A DNA stretch of 64,000 bases from Acidobacteriota bacterium (GCA_013289695.1 JABCZK010000001.1:124001-188000); one strand, 5' to 3'. Positions 35,282 through 44,193 are shown, counted from the stretch's first letter. Translations and numbers: made by a program. Notes: generated from the sequence alone by a model not told the origin.

Positions 35282-36432
35282 AACTGCGCTTCAATTTTCG
35301 CCTCGTCTTCCTGCTGGTGATGCTCATCGTGCTGGCCATTCGTGAAGTCGCGCTGGAACTTCGCCCGGCGTTTCTGCGTCCGGGGCTGCATCTTTTCGCC
35401 TACGTGGGAAACAGCGGCGACGGCACTATTTCCGTGGTTGACCTGATTAAACTCTCGCCCGTCGCAACGATCGTCGTGGGCGCTGGGCCGAGCGGCTTGC
35501 GCGCTCATCCCAAGCGTCCGGAAATCTGGGGAGTCAGCTCCGCGGGCGGTCTTGCATGGGTCCTCGACGTGCAATCGAATCAAATCGTCGCGCGCATTCC
35601 GGTTGGAACGCTGCCCTACGCGCTGGATTTTTCTCCTGACGGACGCCGCGCATATGTGGCCGCTTCCGGCTCCAACACGGTTGTCGCCATAGATATCGCT
35701 TCGCGACAGATCGTCGCACGCGGCCGCGCTGGCCGACGCCCGTGGATCGCGCGCGTCTCACCGGACGGCAAGACGCTGGTGGTCAGCAATCGGGACGACG
35801 CCACCATTTCTCTGCTCGACAGCGGGACGCTCGCGCCCATCGCGACCATCGCCACGGCGCCCGATCCCGAGCAAATCGCGATCTTGCCCGACAATTCCAA
35901 AGCGTTCATCACGTCTAGCCTGCACAACCAGGTTTCCGTAGTGGATTTGAAACGAAAAGTCTTGCTGGCGAATTTGGCGCTGGGCGGCACGGCCGACGCC
36001 TTGGACCTGAAACCCGACGGCGGCGAACTTTACATCACCTCGAGTTCAGCGCACGGCTTGTTGATCGTGAATACGGACACGAACGAGGTCGCCGAGTTTC
36101 TGCTGCTGGGAATGTCGCCGACCTCCGCAGTATTCGCCCCGACGACGAACACGCTGTACGTTTCGGACACGGCCGCAGGGCACGTCGTGCCCGTCGCGGT
36201 GGATACTCGTCAAGTTGGCCGGCCGATCCAAGCGGGGCAATCTCCTGTTACCTGCGCGCTGACTCCGGGAGGAGATATTTTGCTCGTGGTCGATACGGCG
36301 TCTAACGACCTCGCCGCCATCCGCACGAGGACTTTGGCGTCGGGGCAGCCTGGACTCACGCCGCCGCGGCCTCCCACTGCGTTGATTGCGGTAGGGTCAC
36401 ATCCGCACGATTTGGCCATCAAAGTTTTCTGA
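35278..36432 (+). CDS. Membrane-anchored YncE/YVTN-type beta-propeller protein
   Basis: 384 residues. It starts at TTG (35278-35280) in a TTGA overlap with aroF and lacks its own ribosome site, so it probably depends on coupled translation. An N-terminal hydrophobic segment (about residues 8-22) serves as signal or anchor; the rest is a seven-bladed propeller of YVTN/YncE repeats such as SGDGTISVVDL, GTLPYALDFSPDGRRAYVA and VIDTASNDL-like blades ending in HPHDLAIKVF. Such proteins are exported and bind ligands or DNA in a few cases; the role is unknown. There is no clear link to shikimate synthesis. Confidence 0.83.
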   Translation: MKLRFNFRLVFLLVMLIVLAIREVALELRPAFLRPGLHLFAYVGNSGDGTISVVDLIKLSPVATIVVGAGPSGLRAHPKRPEIWGVSSAGGLAWVLDVQSNQIVARIPVGTLPYALDFSPDGRRAYVAASGSNTVVAIDIASRQIVARGRAGRRPWIARVSPDGKTLVVSNRDDATISLLDSGTLAPIATIATAPDPEQIAILPDNSKAFITSSLHNQVSVVDLKRKVLLANLALGGTADALDLKPDGGELYITSSSAHGLLIVNTDTNEVAEFLLLGMSPTSAVFAPTTNTLYVSDTAAGHVVPVAVDTRQVGRPIQAGQSPVTCALTPGGDILLVVDTASNDLAAIRTRTLASGQPGLTPPRPPTALIAVGSHPHDLAIKVF

Positions 36433-36460
36433 TCGCGCACCGACTGCCACTGCCTGAGAA

Positions 36461-37018
36461 CTACTGGACGATCAGAGTGACCTGCACGCTTCGAGTTGTG
36501 CTCCCGCCTGCGCAGGTAAATGTACCCGTAACCGTCACAGGCGGCGACGCCGTGCCGGCCAGCGCGGCGCCGAAACTGATCGAGCCGGTCGGCGAGATCG
36601 TCGCCGCGGCCTGCAAAGCCGTGCCGCTTACGGCTAGGAATTGCGGGCTCTGCGGCTCGCTATCCGAAATCAGAACCTGGGCTGAGCGGCTTCCCGCCTG
36701 CGTGGGATCAAAGGTAACGTTCATCACGCAGGTTTTGCCGCCAGCCAGAGGACTCTGCGTGCAATTGTCGGTCTCCGCGAAATCGCCGGGGTTCGTTCCG
36801 GCCGTGCTAATGGTCATGGCCACCGCAGTTGTCCCGCTATTGCCGACAGTAACAACTTGCACGACGCTGCTTGCGCCCACTGTTTGCGAGGAAAAATTCA
36901 ACGTGGCCGGAGACAGCGAAATCCTGGACGTTCCGCCGATCCCACTGAGCGTCACGCCCTGCGGGCCTCCTTCCGCGTTGTTGGAGATGCTTAGCGTCGC
37001 GCGCGCACCTGAGCTTGC
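36461..37018 (-). pseudogene. C-terminal fragment of a choice-of-anchor D (Ig-like) protein
   Basis: The frame reads as two Ig-like repeats of the choice-of-anchor D/ASPM-SPD2-Hydin type: strands such as ATLSISNNAEG, LNFSSQTVGASS, VTFDPTQAGSRSAQVLI and SPQFLAVSGTAL, ending in LIVQ and a stop at 36461. Upstream of about 37018-37040 the homology stops abruptly against transposase sequence in a different frame, so the N-terminus with its signal peptide is gone. An internal GTG at 36955 could start a 164-residue product but has no good ribosome site and no export signal. Most likely a broken gene. Confidence 0.7.
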
Positions 37019-37040
37019 GCGGCTTTCCGACTGCTCTCCT

Positions 37041-37274
37041 CCACAAACTGATCAGCAGCTGCGGATCAATCGCCGGCCGTCCCCCTTCCTCCGCACTGCT
37101 CTCGATGGCTTGATAAGAGGCATGCAGGTTCAGGCGCCCTACCAGTGCCCCAATCGCTCTCGCCGGATGGTCTTCGCCGATGAGGTGTTCCACATCCACA
37201 GCTCGCCAACTCATCTGCTGTCGGTTCACCTAGCGAATCAGAGGCTGTTTGCTGATCGGATTTTCTTGGCTCAT
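37041..37274 (-). mobile_element. Remnant of an IS1182-like transposase (N-terminal part)
   Basis: On the minus strand from ATG (37272-37274) the frame reads about 14 residues, then an in-frame TAG (37230-37232), then VDVEHLIGEDHPARAI, LVGRLNL, and SAEEGGRPAIDPQLLISLW. This is the conserved N-terminal domain of IS1182/DUF772-type transposases. After LISLW (about 37041) similarity ends; the catalytic domain is missing. The element is therefore dead twice over: a nonsense codon and loss of most of the gene. The outer end probably lies between 37300 and 37380, but I could not define an inverted repeat. Confidence 0.75.
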
Positions 37275-37413
37275 GCCGCGAGCTTAAGGCAGACTTCTTT
37301 TTTTGCAAGATGGAAATTCAGAGGGTTTCTGCACAGCTTCAATGTCACGTTTCCGGGAACGCGACGGTCGGCGTCGTTAGAGATGACCCACTACCCGACC
37401 GCGGTTAGGGGGA

Positions 37414-39606
37414 TTACAACTTGGCCTCGACTTCCGTTCCCCACGCGAAATTTTCCTCGCCCAGAGCCAGCTCCAGCATGCCATCGACGGGCAGGACCTC
37501 GATGGGCAAGCCGCCTTCCCACAGCGCCACGGTCAGCAGGAGCTGGCGGCGCCCGCGCAGATCGAATAACTCGCGCGCCATGGCTACTTCGATGATCTTG
37601 CCGAATGCTGCCGTCACCATCGTCTGCGGATGCAGGAGGCACGCTCCGCCTTGTTCCACCACGCATCCGGCGAACTTCCGGTTAGCAACGCGCAGCGTGA
37701 TGCGCGTTTCGCGCGAATCCCACAGCGTCAACCGCAATTGAAAATCCGGAATTTCGGCGATCGCTTCGGCCAAAGGGTCCACGCGCAGATAAAAATATTT
37801 TTCGCCGAAACCGTAATAGAGCCCGCCCAGCACGCGCGTGCGTCCGTGCATCGTTCCGCCCCGAGGATCGGTGGCATACAAACCCGCGCCGAGCCATTCG
37901 AAATAGCTGCTCTCGCGGCCGTCCACGGTCACGTCCAGATAAGATTCCGGCGGCTCGCGGCGGCCCCGCTCCGGCGCCTTCTTGATCGGATGCGCCAGCA
38001 CATCGGGTGCGGGCTCACCCAGCGCGGTGTAAATCTCCGTAAGGTGCTTGCGATATAGTTCATCGAATTCCGCGTCGTTGGCGGAGCCGTGCTCCGGGCC
38101 GTACCACCAGTTCCAATCGCTCCCTTCGGCGGCCAGCACTGCTTCGTAGGCGCGTTCGAGTTGGGCGGCAGTGGCACCGGCGGTTCCGCGCTGCGCGACC
38201 CGCTCGTACGTTTCGCGCGCATCGCGCAATAGGTCCCATGCGCGCACATCTTCGCGGTGACCGATCCACACGTCAAAATTCGCATTGATCCACGACGCCG
38301 GGAAAATTCCGGGCATGGCCGGCGCGCTGGCGTTTTCTTCCACAGCCTCACTCGCCGTGAGCGCGCGAATATCGCCGTCGCTCTGCACGCGGCGGTAAAA
38401 TTCCCGCAGGAATTGCCGCCCGTTCTCCGGGTAATATTCCCAGGCGTTTTCGCCGTCCAGGATGATGCTGACCGTCGCGGTGCGCCCGGGCGGCTCGCGA
38501 TCGCCGATGGCGCGAATCCTGCGGTGCAAATCCTCGGCGGCTGCTACTGCGCCCATGCGGCTGTAGACGAAGCCCACCAGGTCCGAAATATAATGGTCGC
38601 GAAAAAATCCGTACATCTCCTTCCCGCCGTGCTGCAGTTTCCAAGGCGAATACAGATCCGGACCATTTTCCGGGTATCCGCCCGCGTCACGCCAAAACCC
38701 GATATTGCGCGTGCGGCCCAGCACGCCTTCATCCGTTGCGAACCACTTGAATCCTAGGTCCGCGGCAATTGCCAGCGATTCGTCGGAAACCGAGCCCTCC
38801 GAGGGCCACAATCCTGCCGGCGGTTTGCCGAACACTCGCTCGTGATATCTTCTGGCGCGCAGCAGCTGTTCGCGCGCGTCGCCGGGAAAGCGAAACGGAG
38901 GATGCGGCAGCGGCGTGTGCGGATTGGAAACGCGCGCGATGTCCGTGTCGCACAGAAGTGGAAGAATCGGATGGTAGTAAGGAGTCGTGGAAATTTCGAT
39001 TTGCCCGCTTTCCGCCGCGATGCGATATTCCGGCAGCACCGCGCCGAGCAATTCCAGCTGCTTTTCGCGCAACAGCGTCTTGTCTCGCTCGGTATAGCCC
39101 GTGCCCTTGGTCGCCAGCAGATTCACTACCGGATCTTTCGCGATGTATTCCTCGTCCATCCACACCAGCTGCGAAAGCAATTGCAGGTCAAGCCAGTCCC
39201 GTTCGTTGAATCGGGCGGCGCAAGCTTCGGCCCCGGCGGAACGCACCTGCGCCTGCAAATCAGAAAAGCGTGGCCAGCGCTGCACGTAAATCTCATTTAC
39301 CTGGAACGCGCGTTCCAGTATCTCCCGTTTCTGCTCGGGCTTCAGCGTGTCGGCCGGCGCAAACGCCAGCTCAAACCACGGCTCGCGAAATTTTCCGCTG
39401 GCATATTCCTCGATCTGCGCCGCCAGCAACGGAACAATATTGAAAGTCGCGTGTACGGCCGGAAATTCTCCCAGTACTTTCACCATGCCCCAATAATCTT
39501 TCAGAGCGTGCAGACGCGTCCACGGCAGCATGTAGCGCCCCGATACGGGATCACGATACTGCGGCTGGTGCATGTGCCAAACCAGCACTAAATTTACTCG
39601 GCCCAA
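37414..39606 (-). CDS. Glycoside hydrolase family 57 protein (amylase/glucanotransferase type)
   Basis: 730 residues. The start is TTG at 39604-39606, seven bases after GGAGG; upstream codons in the frame look non-coding. Motifs: HMHQPQYRDP at the N-terminus (metal/substrate His), FNIVPLL, GLWPSEGSVS near residue 270 with the nucleophile Glu, FATDEG, and ILDGENAWEYYPENG with the acid/base Asp. A C-terminal domain (about 590-730) is beta-rich. GH57 enzymes act on alpha-glucans (amylase, branching enzyme, 4-alpha-glucanotransferase, amylopullulanase); the exact activity is unresolved. No signal peptide, so it probably serves cytoplasmic glycogen. Divergent from lptFG. Confidence 0.92.
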   Translation of the reverse strand: MGRVNLVLVWHMHQPQYRDPVSGRYMLPWTRLHALKDYWGMVKVLGEFPAVHATFNIVPLLAAQIEEYASGKFREPWFELAFAPADTLKPEQKREILERAFQVNEIYVQRWPRFSDLQAQVRSAGAEACAARFNERDWLDLQLLSQLVWMDEEYIAKDPVVNLLATKGTGYTERDKTLLREKQLELLGAVLPEYRIAAESGQIEISTTPYYHPILPLLCDTDIARVSNPHTPLPHPPFRFPGDAREQLLRARRYHERVFGKPPAGLWPSEGSVSDESLAIAADLGFKWFATDEGVLGRTRNIGFWRDAGGYPENGPDLYSPWKLQHGGKEMYGFFRDHYISDLVGFVYSRMGAVAAAEDLHRRIRAIGDREPPGRTATVSIILDGENAWEYYPENGRQFLREFYRRVQSDGDIRALTASEAVEENASAPAMPGIFPASWINANFDVWIGHREDVRAWDLLRDARETYERVAQRGTAGATAAQLERAYEAVLAAEGSDWNWWYGPEHGSANDAEFDELYRKHLTEIYTALGEPAPDVLAHPIKKAPERGRREPPESYLDVTVDGRESSYFEWLGAGLYATDPRGGTMHGRTRVLGGLYYGFGEKYFYLRVDPLAEAIAEIPDFQLRLTLWDSRETRITLRVANRKFAGCVVEQGGACLLHPQTMVTAAFGKIIEVAMARELFDLRGRRQLLLTVALWEGGLPIEVLPVDGMLELALGEENFAWGTEVEAKL

Positions 39607-39668
39607 ATCTCTACCCTCCGCAGCTCCGTTGACACAACGCTTAACTCGCCTGCACGCTCCGAACGTCC

Positions 39669-42047
39669 ATGCTAGAATTCGCAAGCGCAATCATGCGCCT
39701 GCTCGATAAATATATCGGTCGCGAAGTCGGCTCGCACGCCATCCTCGGCCTCGCTGTCTTTACTTTCGTTTTCTTCGTTCCGCAACTCGTCCGGCTGATG
39801 GATCTGGTCGTCCGCCATTCCGGCGGCGTCTTCACCGTTGCGCTGATATTTCTCTGTTCGTTGACGCCCGTTCTCGCCTTCACCATCCCGATGGCCGTGC
39901 TGGTCGGCGTGCTGATCGGCCTGGGTCGCCTCTCCGCCGACAGCGAAATCGTGGCGCTGCACGCTTCGGGCATCAGCTTGCGCCGCCTGCTGGTTCCGAT
40001 CGGATTTGTGGCGCTCGGATGCAGCCTTGGCACTCTGGTGCTGACCTTCTGGCTGACTCCCGCGGCCATACGCACCCTGCAGCGCCTGGAAGAACGCCTG
40101 CTCCTGACCCAGGCGCCCTACGCGATCCAGCCGCGCGTCTTCAACGAGCAAGTTCCCCACTTCATATTATACGTGCAAGATGTGGAAGCGGCAGCGACGC
40201 GCTGGCGCGGTGTGTTCCTGGCATCCTCCGGGCAGGCCTCCACTACCAACGTGACCATCGCGCAGGACGCGCAGGTAGTCGCCGACCCCGGAAATAATAA
40301 ATTCGAACTGCACCTGGGCAGCGGCAGCACGCACGAATACGACCCGCACGAACCTCAACATTACAATGTCACGACATTTGGCCAGAGCGAAATTCCCGTG
40401 GAGATTTCCAACCCGGTGGCCGGACCCAAAAACGTGGCGATCTCAGACTCCGAGCGCTCGGTTTCCGAATTGCTCGCCGCGAGCGGCCCGCATTGGCGCG
40501 ACGCGCGCGTGGAATTCCACCGCCGCATCGCCTTTCCCGCCGCCTGCCTGGTATTTGCGCTGCTCGGCGTGCCCATCGGCGTGCGTCCGCGCCGCGGAGG
40601 ACGCGCCGCCGGATTGATCCTCACGCTCGTGTTAATTGGGGGCTACTATTTTCTCTTCGTTACTGGCGCGCACATGGCGCAGCAAGGCGCCATCGCGCCG
40701 TGGGCGGGAATCTGGGCCGGAAACATCGCCGGGCTCATACTGGGCGTAATCTCGCTTCGCCGAATCGAAACCATCCGTAAGCCCAACCCGGTCGTGGCCT
40801 GGCTCGACGCGTTCTTCCGCCGCTCGCGTCCGGCGCGTCGCCGCGAAGCCGACGCTGCGCCGATGCCCGTTTTGAATGGTACCGCGGCGGGCGGACGCAG
40901 CGTCACATCCCGCGCGGATGCACGGAAAATTGTTCCGGAAGGCAGCGCTGTCGCTTTCCCGATGCTGATAGACGTCTATTTGCTGCAGCAGTTCTTCTAC
41001 TATTTTCTGGTGTTGCTGGCGGGATTCATTCTGATCTTCGATGCTTTCACGCTATTCGATCTTCTCGGCGACATTTCGAAAAATAACATCCCCGTTTCGA
41101 TGGTCCTGAGTTATTTTCGCTACCTCATTCCGCTGATGACGTATCAGCTCGCGCCGCTGGCCACGCTGGTCGCGACGCTGGTCACCCTGGCCGTGCTCGC
41201 AAAAAATAATGAAGTGATCGCTTTCAAGGCCAACGGCGTGAGTCTCTACCGCCTGGTTCTGCCGCTCACGCTGGCCGGCTGCGTCATCGCCTCGGGAATG
41301 TTCCTCCTCGACGATACCTTTCTTCCCTACGCCAACCAGCGCCAGGACGCGCTGCGCAACCAGATCAAAGGCCGCCCCGCGCAAACGTATTTCCAGCCCG
41401 CCCACCAGTGGATTTTCGGCGAGAACACCAAAATCTATAACTACGAGCTCTTCGATCCGGACCAGAATCTTTTCGGTGGACTGAGCGTCTTCGAGCTCGA
41501 CCCGCAATCCTTCCAGATTCGCCGACGCGTCTTCGCCACACGCGCCACCTGGGTGCAATCCGAGAATACTTGGGCGCTCACGGGAGGATGGATCCGCGAT
41601 TTCGAGGGAGGCAAGGTTCGTCAGTACACGCCGTTCAAAGTCCAATCTCTACCGGAAATCTCCGAGCCGCCCAGTTATTTCCGCCGCGAAGTTCGCCAAT
41701 CGTATCAGATGAACTGGCGTCAGCTGGGGGAATACATCCACGGCCTGCGACAGGCGGGGTTCGATACCGCGAGGCTTTCCGTACAGTGGCAGAAGAAATT
41801 CGCCTTCCCGTTGATCGCAGCCATCATCGTGTTTCTGGGCGCGCCCTTTGCGTTCCTCACCGGGACGCGCGGCGCCGTCGGCGGACTGGCTGTCGCGGTC
41901 GGCGTCGCTATCGTGTATTGGGCCACGGCCGCGCTGTTCGAAGCGATGGGTTCGGTCGGCCAGCTCCCGCCGCTGCTAGCCGCCTGGTCGCCCGACGCGA
42001 TCTTCGGTTTTCTCGGCGTGTATTTCTTCCTGAAGATGCCCACGTAA
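39669..42047 (+). CDS. Single-chain LptF-LptG fusion, LPS export permease
   Basis: 792 residues containing two complete YjgP/YjgQ (LptF/LptG) permeases in tandem. The first (about 1-372) has membrane segments near residues 18-35, 55-80 and 100-125, a periplasmic beta-jellyroll (about 145-275) and three more helices. A basic, Ala/Arg-rich linker (about 375-430) leads to the second (about 432-792) with the same plan, ending GFLGVYFFLKMP. Normally LptF and LptG are separate genes forming the LptB2FG extractor that loads lipopolysaccharide onto LptC. Here one chain would supply both halves. ATG at 39669 or 39693; neither has a strong ribosome site. lptB and lptC are not in the window. Confidence 0.9.
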   Translation: MLEFASAIMRLLDKYIGREVGSHAILGLAVFTFVFFVPQLVRLMDLVVRHSGGVFTVALIFLCSLTPVLAFTIPMAVLVGVLIGLGRLSADSEIVALHASGISLRRLLVPIGFVALGCSLGTLVLTFWLTPAAIRTLQRLEERLLLTQAPYAIQPRVFNEQVPHFILYVQDVEAAATRWRGVFLASSGQASTTNVTIAQDAQVVADPGNNKFELHLGSGSTHEYDPHEPQHYNVTTFGQSEIPVEISNPVAGPKNVAISDSERSVSELLAASGPHWRDARVEFHRRIAFPAACLVFALLGVPIGVRPRRGGRAAGLILTLVLIGGYYFLFVTGAHMAQQGAIAPWAGIWAGNIAGLILGVISLRRIETIRKPNPVVAWLDAFFRRSRPARRREADAAPMPVLNGTAAGGRSVTSRADARKIVPEGSAVAFPMLIDVYLLQQFFYYFLVLLAGFILIFDAFTLFDLLGDISKNNIPVSMVLSYFRYLIPLMTYQLAPLATLVATLVTLAVLAKNNEVIAFKANGVSLYRLVLPLTLAGCVIASGMFLLDDTFLPYANQRQDALRNQIKGRPAQTYFQPAHQWIFGENTKIYNYELFDPDQNLFGGLSVFELDPQSFQIRRRVFATRATWVQSENTWALTGGWIRDFEGGKVRQYTPFKVQSLPEISEPPSYFRREVRQSYQMNWRQLGEYIHGLRQAGFDTARLSVQWQKKFAFPLIAAIIVFLGAPFAFLTGTRGAVGGLAVAVGVAIVYWATAALFEAMGSVGQLPPLLAAWSPDAIFGFLGVYFFLKMPT

Positions 42048-42424
42048 ATCAAGAAACAGCGCAGCAGCGGTTCGTGAGTCGCGCGCGTATGGACGTGCAA
42101 TCCTAAAGAATATTTGAAGTGTTTCTTCACATGACACCGAGACCTTCGGTCACGCTAACTCCAAGACTTAATGAATAACTTGAGCTGGATTATTCCGCAT
42201 CCGTGCGAACTCGACGCGACGCGCCCGCCGCAAAATGTCAATCTCCGCCACCAAATCGGCAATCTTCAATCGAGCCTTTAATTTAGGTGGCCTGTACCAA
42301 CCCAATCCGCCAGCTGTTTCAAAGTACTATTGCCGCTTATCCACGGCAGAGAAAAGATACGTCAACTCGGGGCCAGGGACGCGTTCGAAAGTGATCTTCC
42401 CTGCGACCGGCTTGGGGACTCAGA
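42048..42424. other. Intergenic gap without a recognisable gene
   Basis: 377 bases between lptFG and the SH3-like gene, both on the plus strand. I found no frame with coding character, no RNA gene and no strong terminator. AT content is higher than in the neighbouring genes (around 42110-42180 and 42270-42350), which fits promoter sequence for the downstream gene, but no convincing -35/-10 pair was identified. Confidence 0.5.
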
Positions 42425-43807
42425 ATGAAATACGGCTTAATTCTGGTGGGGATTTTCTTCGTCGGGCCGCAGTCCGCGCCGGCGAACACGCCTGCGTTCG
42501 CGCACTGCGGAACTTACGACTCCTACATCCTGCTCTACAAATCCGTACAAAAGTTTGAAGAGCTCGGAAAGCTCCGCTGTGGCGAAAGCGTCGCAATAAC
42601 CGGTCAGGACGGCGGGTTCTCTCAGGTCCAAACCGCCGACGGCAGGCTCGGATGGGTGCCCACCACCGACCTTTCCACTACCGCGCCTCCTCCTCAAACG
42701 GTTTATACGTTCGGCTGGACCCAGAAGTCCAAGCCGGCGGATCAGTCAGACACCACGATCGCTCGGCCGGCGAGGGAGGCGCCCGAACGGGTGCCGGCTC
42801 CGACGCCAGTCGAGGCTTCTGTTCAGACGCCGGCCCAGACGGTTGTCGAGCCACTTGCGCAGACGCCCACTGAAGCAATTGTCCGACCGGCCGTGGAACT
42901 GACCGTCGAACCGACCGACCGGACGCCGAGCGAGCCGGCCGAACCAAATTCCGTTGCAGCGCCCGCAGCGGCGCCTGGCCCACCGGCCAGCCAGCCGCTG
43001 GACGGCCCTGTCGTCACGAGCGTCAGTGATTCTGCGCCGCTGCTCACCAATGTGAACGTCATGAAAATGCAAGGCGCGCACGTGAGCGCCGACGCGATCA
43101 TCACAAAGCTAAATGCATCGCGCTGCGATTTCGACACCTCGCCCGCGGCGCTTCATCGTTTGAAGCAATCGGGTGTTTCCGACCGCATTATTCTCGCGAT
43201 GATGCACGCGCCGGCCGCCTTTCCCACGGTCCCGCCGGATGGGGCGCCCGCAGTCGAATTGAAAATTCCAGGTCAAACGGCGGTGCAAGTCGCGGTGAGC
43301 AGCGATGTTTCTCCCGACAAGCTGCAGGAAGGCTCCATGGTGGAGATGACGGTCGTCGAACCCGTCACGCTGAATGGCGTTGTCGTGATCCCGCGTGGCG
43401 CGGAAGCGCGCGCAAGAATCATGGCTGTCAGGCGTTCAAGCTTGGGAAGTTCCGGGCAGGTGGTTTGGTTCATGCAGGACGTTACCGCGACGACGGGAGA
43501 CCACATCCCCGCAAGTTTTGCCGCAGCGCAAGACGCGAAAGCAACGATTGGGAAATTCGCCGGGTACCCATACTTTCTTTCGGAGTACCGCAAGGGCGCG
43601 CCAGCGATCTCAGCATCGTCCGACCATATCACAGTGTTGGTAGACGGCGACATCTCCGTGCATGTTCCGCGGCCTTCAGGCAGTGAGCAAACCGCCGCGA
43701 AACCTCAAGCGCAACCTGTATCTCAAGTAACTGCGGCCGCAACCACTGTGCCGGTGTTCCCAACCATCGTGCAAACACCCGATCAACAAGCAGCTGTCAA
43801 ACCCTAA
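42425..43807 (+). CDS. Exported SH3-like protein with a Pro-rich linker
   Basis: 460 residues. Signal peptide about 1-20 (cleavage near PAN). Residues 25-90 look like a bacterial SH3 domain (KLRCGESVAITG, GWVPTTDL). Residues 95-205 are a Pro/Thr/Glu-rich repetitive linker with recurring QTP and VEP units. Residues 215-265 carry a helical motif (ISAD-like ADAIITKLNASRCDFDTS, then a LKQSGVSDRIILAMM helix) that recurs in many acidobacterial exported proteins. The C-terminal 180 residues form a beta-rich domain with VTLNGVVVIPRGAEARARI, reminiscent of TrbI/VirB10-like or peptidoglycan-linked barrels. Probably cell-wall associated; function unknown. Confidence 0.8.
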   Translation: MKYGLILVGIFFVGPQSAPANTPAFAHCGTYDSYILLYKSVQKFEELGKLRCGESVAITGQDGGFSQVQTADGRLGWVPTTDLSTTAPPPQTVYTFGWTQKSKPADQSDTTIARPAREAPERVPAPTPVEASVQTPAQTVVEPLAQTPTEAIVRPAVELTVEPTDRTPSEPAEPNSVAAPAAAPGPPASQPLDGPVVTSVSDSAPLLTNVNVMKMQGAHVSADAIITKLNASRCDFDTSPAALHRLKQSGVSDRIILAMMHAPAAFPTVPPDGAPAVELKIPGQTAVQVAVSSDVSPDKLQEGSMVEMTVVEPVTLNGVVVIPRGAEARARIMAVRRSSLGSSGQVVWFMQDVTATTGDHIPASFAAAQDAKATIGKFAGYPYFLSEYRKGAPAISASSDHITVLVDGDISVHVPRPSGSEQTAAKPQAQPVSQVTAAATTVPVFPTIVQTPDQQAAVKP

Positions 43808-43839
43808 AACGAAACTGAAAGTAGGTGCTCGACTAGGGG

Positions 43840-43856
43840 GTCGCGCGTCGCGCGAC
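43840..43856. repeat. Short palindrome downstream of the SH3-like gene
   Basis: GTCGCGC (43840-43846) pairs with GCGCGAC (43850-43856) around a 3-base loop, 33 bases after the stop at 43807. It is preceded by GGGGG and has no T-tract, so it is at best a weak, non-canonical terminator. Confidence 0.4.
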
Positions 43857-43952
43857 GGTCACGATGCCTCGCACATTTCTTTAACTTCCGCAGAGCACGC
43901 AAAAATCTAAAGCGACGCGCGAATTGTCGGCCAGCCCACGGTTAAACAATCT

Positions 43953-43983
43953 CTTGACGGCTCGCGACTGGCTCGCCATCCTG
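43953..43983 (-). repeat. Degenerate dispersed repeat, copy C (3' part)
   Basis: On the minus strand this reads CAGGATGGCGA, then GCCAGTCGC and GAGCCGTCA, which follows the 3' part of copies A and B (CAGGATGxCGA...GTCGC...GTCA) with about six changes. It retains a hairpin potential (GGCGAGCC...). It starts seven bases beyond the stop codon of the small membrane protein (43990). The 5' motifs of the repeat are not visible here. Confidence 0.4.
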
Positions 43984-43989
43984 CGTCGC

Positions 43990-44193
43990 TCACGCGCTGC
44001 GCGGCCCACGCAATATCCGGCCCGGCAGAAACAAAATGCCGCGAAGCAAATCGAACACACCTTCCACCGCGATCCCCAATATCCGGAACGGCAGCAATAT
44101 CAGCCACACAATCGGATACAACACCAGCGCCAGCAACGCCAGCGGCCAGCACAACACCAGCAAGATGCACCACAGTAGAAATTTCACCATCAT
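43990..44193 (-). CDS. 67-residue membrane protein, unknown
   Basis: A very hydrophobic protein with two or three membrane segments: about residues 3-31 (probably a hairpin around a central proline) and an amphipathic C-terminal part with VEGVFDLLRGILFLPGRIL. The ribosome site AAGGAG directly abuts ATG ATG GTG; if spacing matters, GTG at 44185-44187 (six bases) or the second ATG (three bases) is the real start rather than the first ATG. Clean composition and the strong ribosome site argue it is real. No function recognised. Confidence 0.72.
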   Translation of the reverse strand: MMVKFLLWCILLVLCWPLALLALVLYPIVWLILLPFRILGIAVEGVFDLLRGILFLPGRILRGPRSA

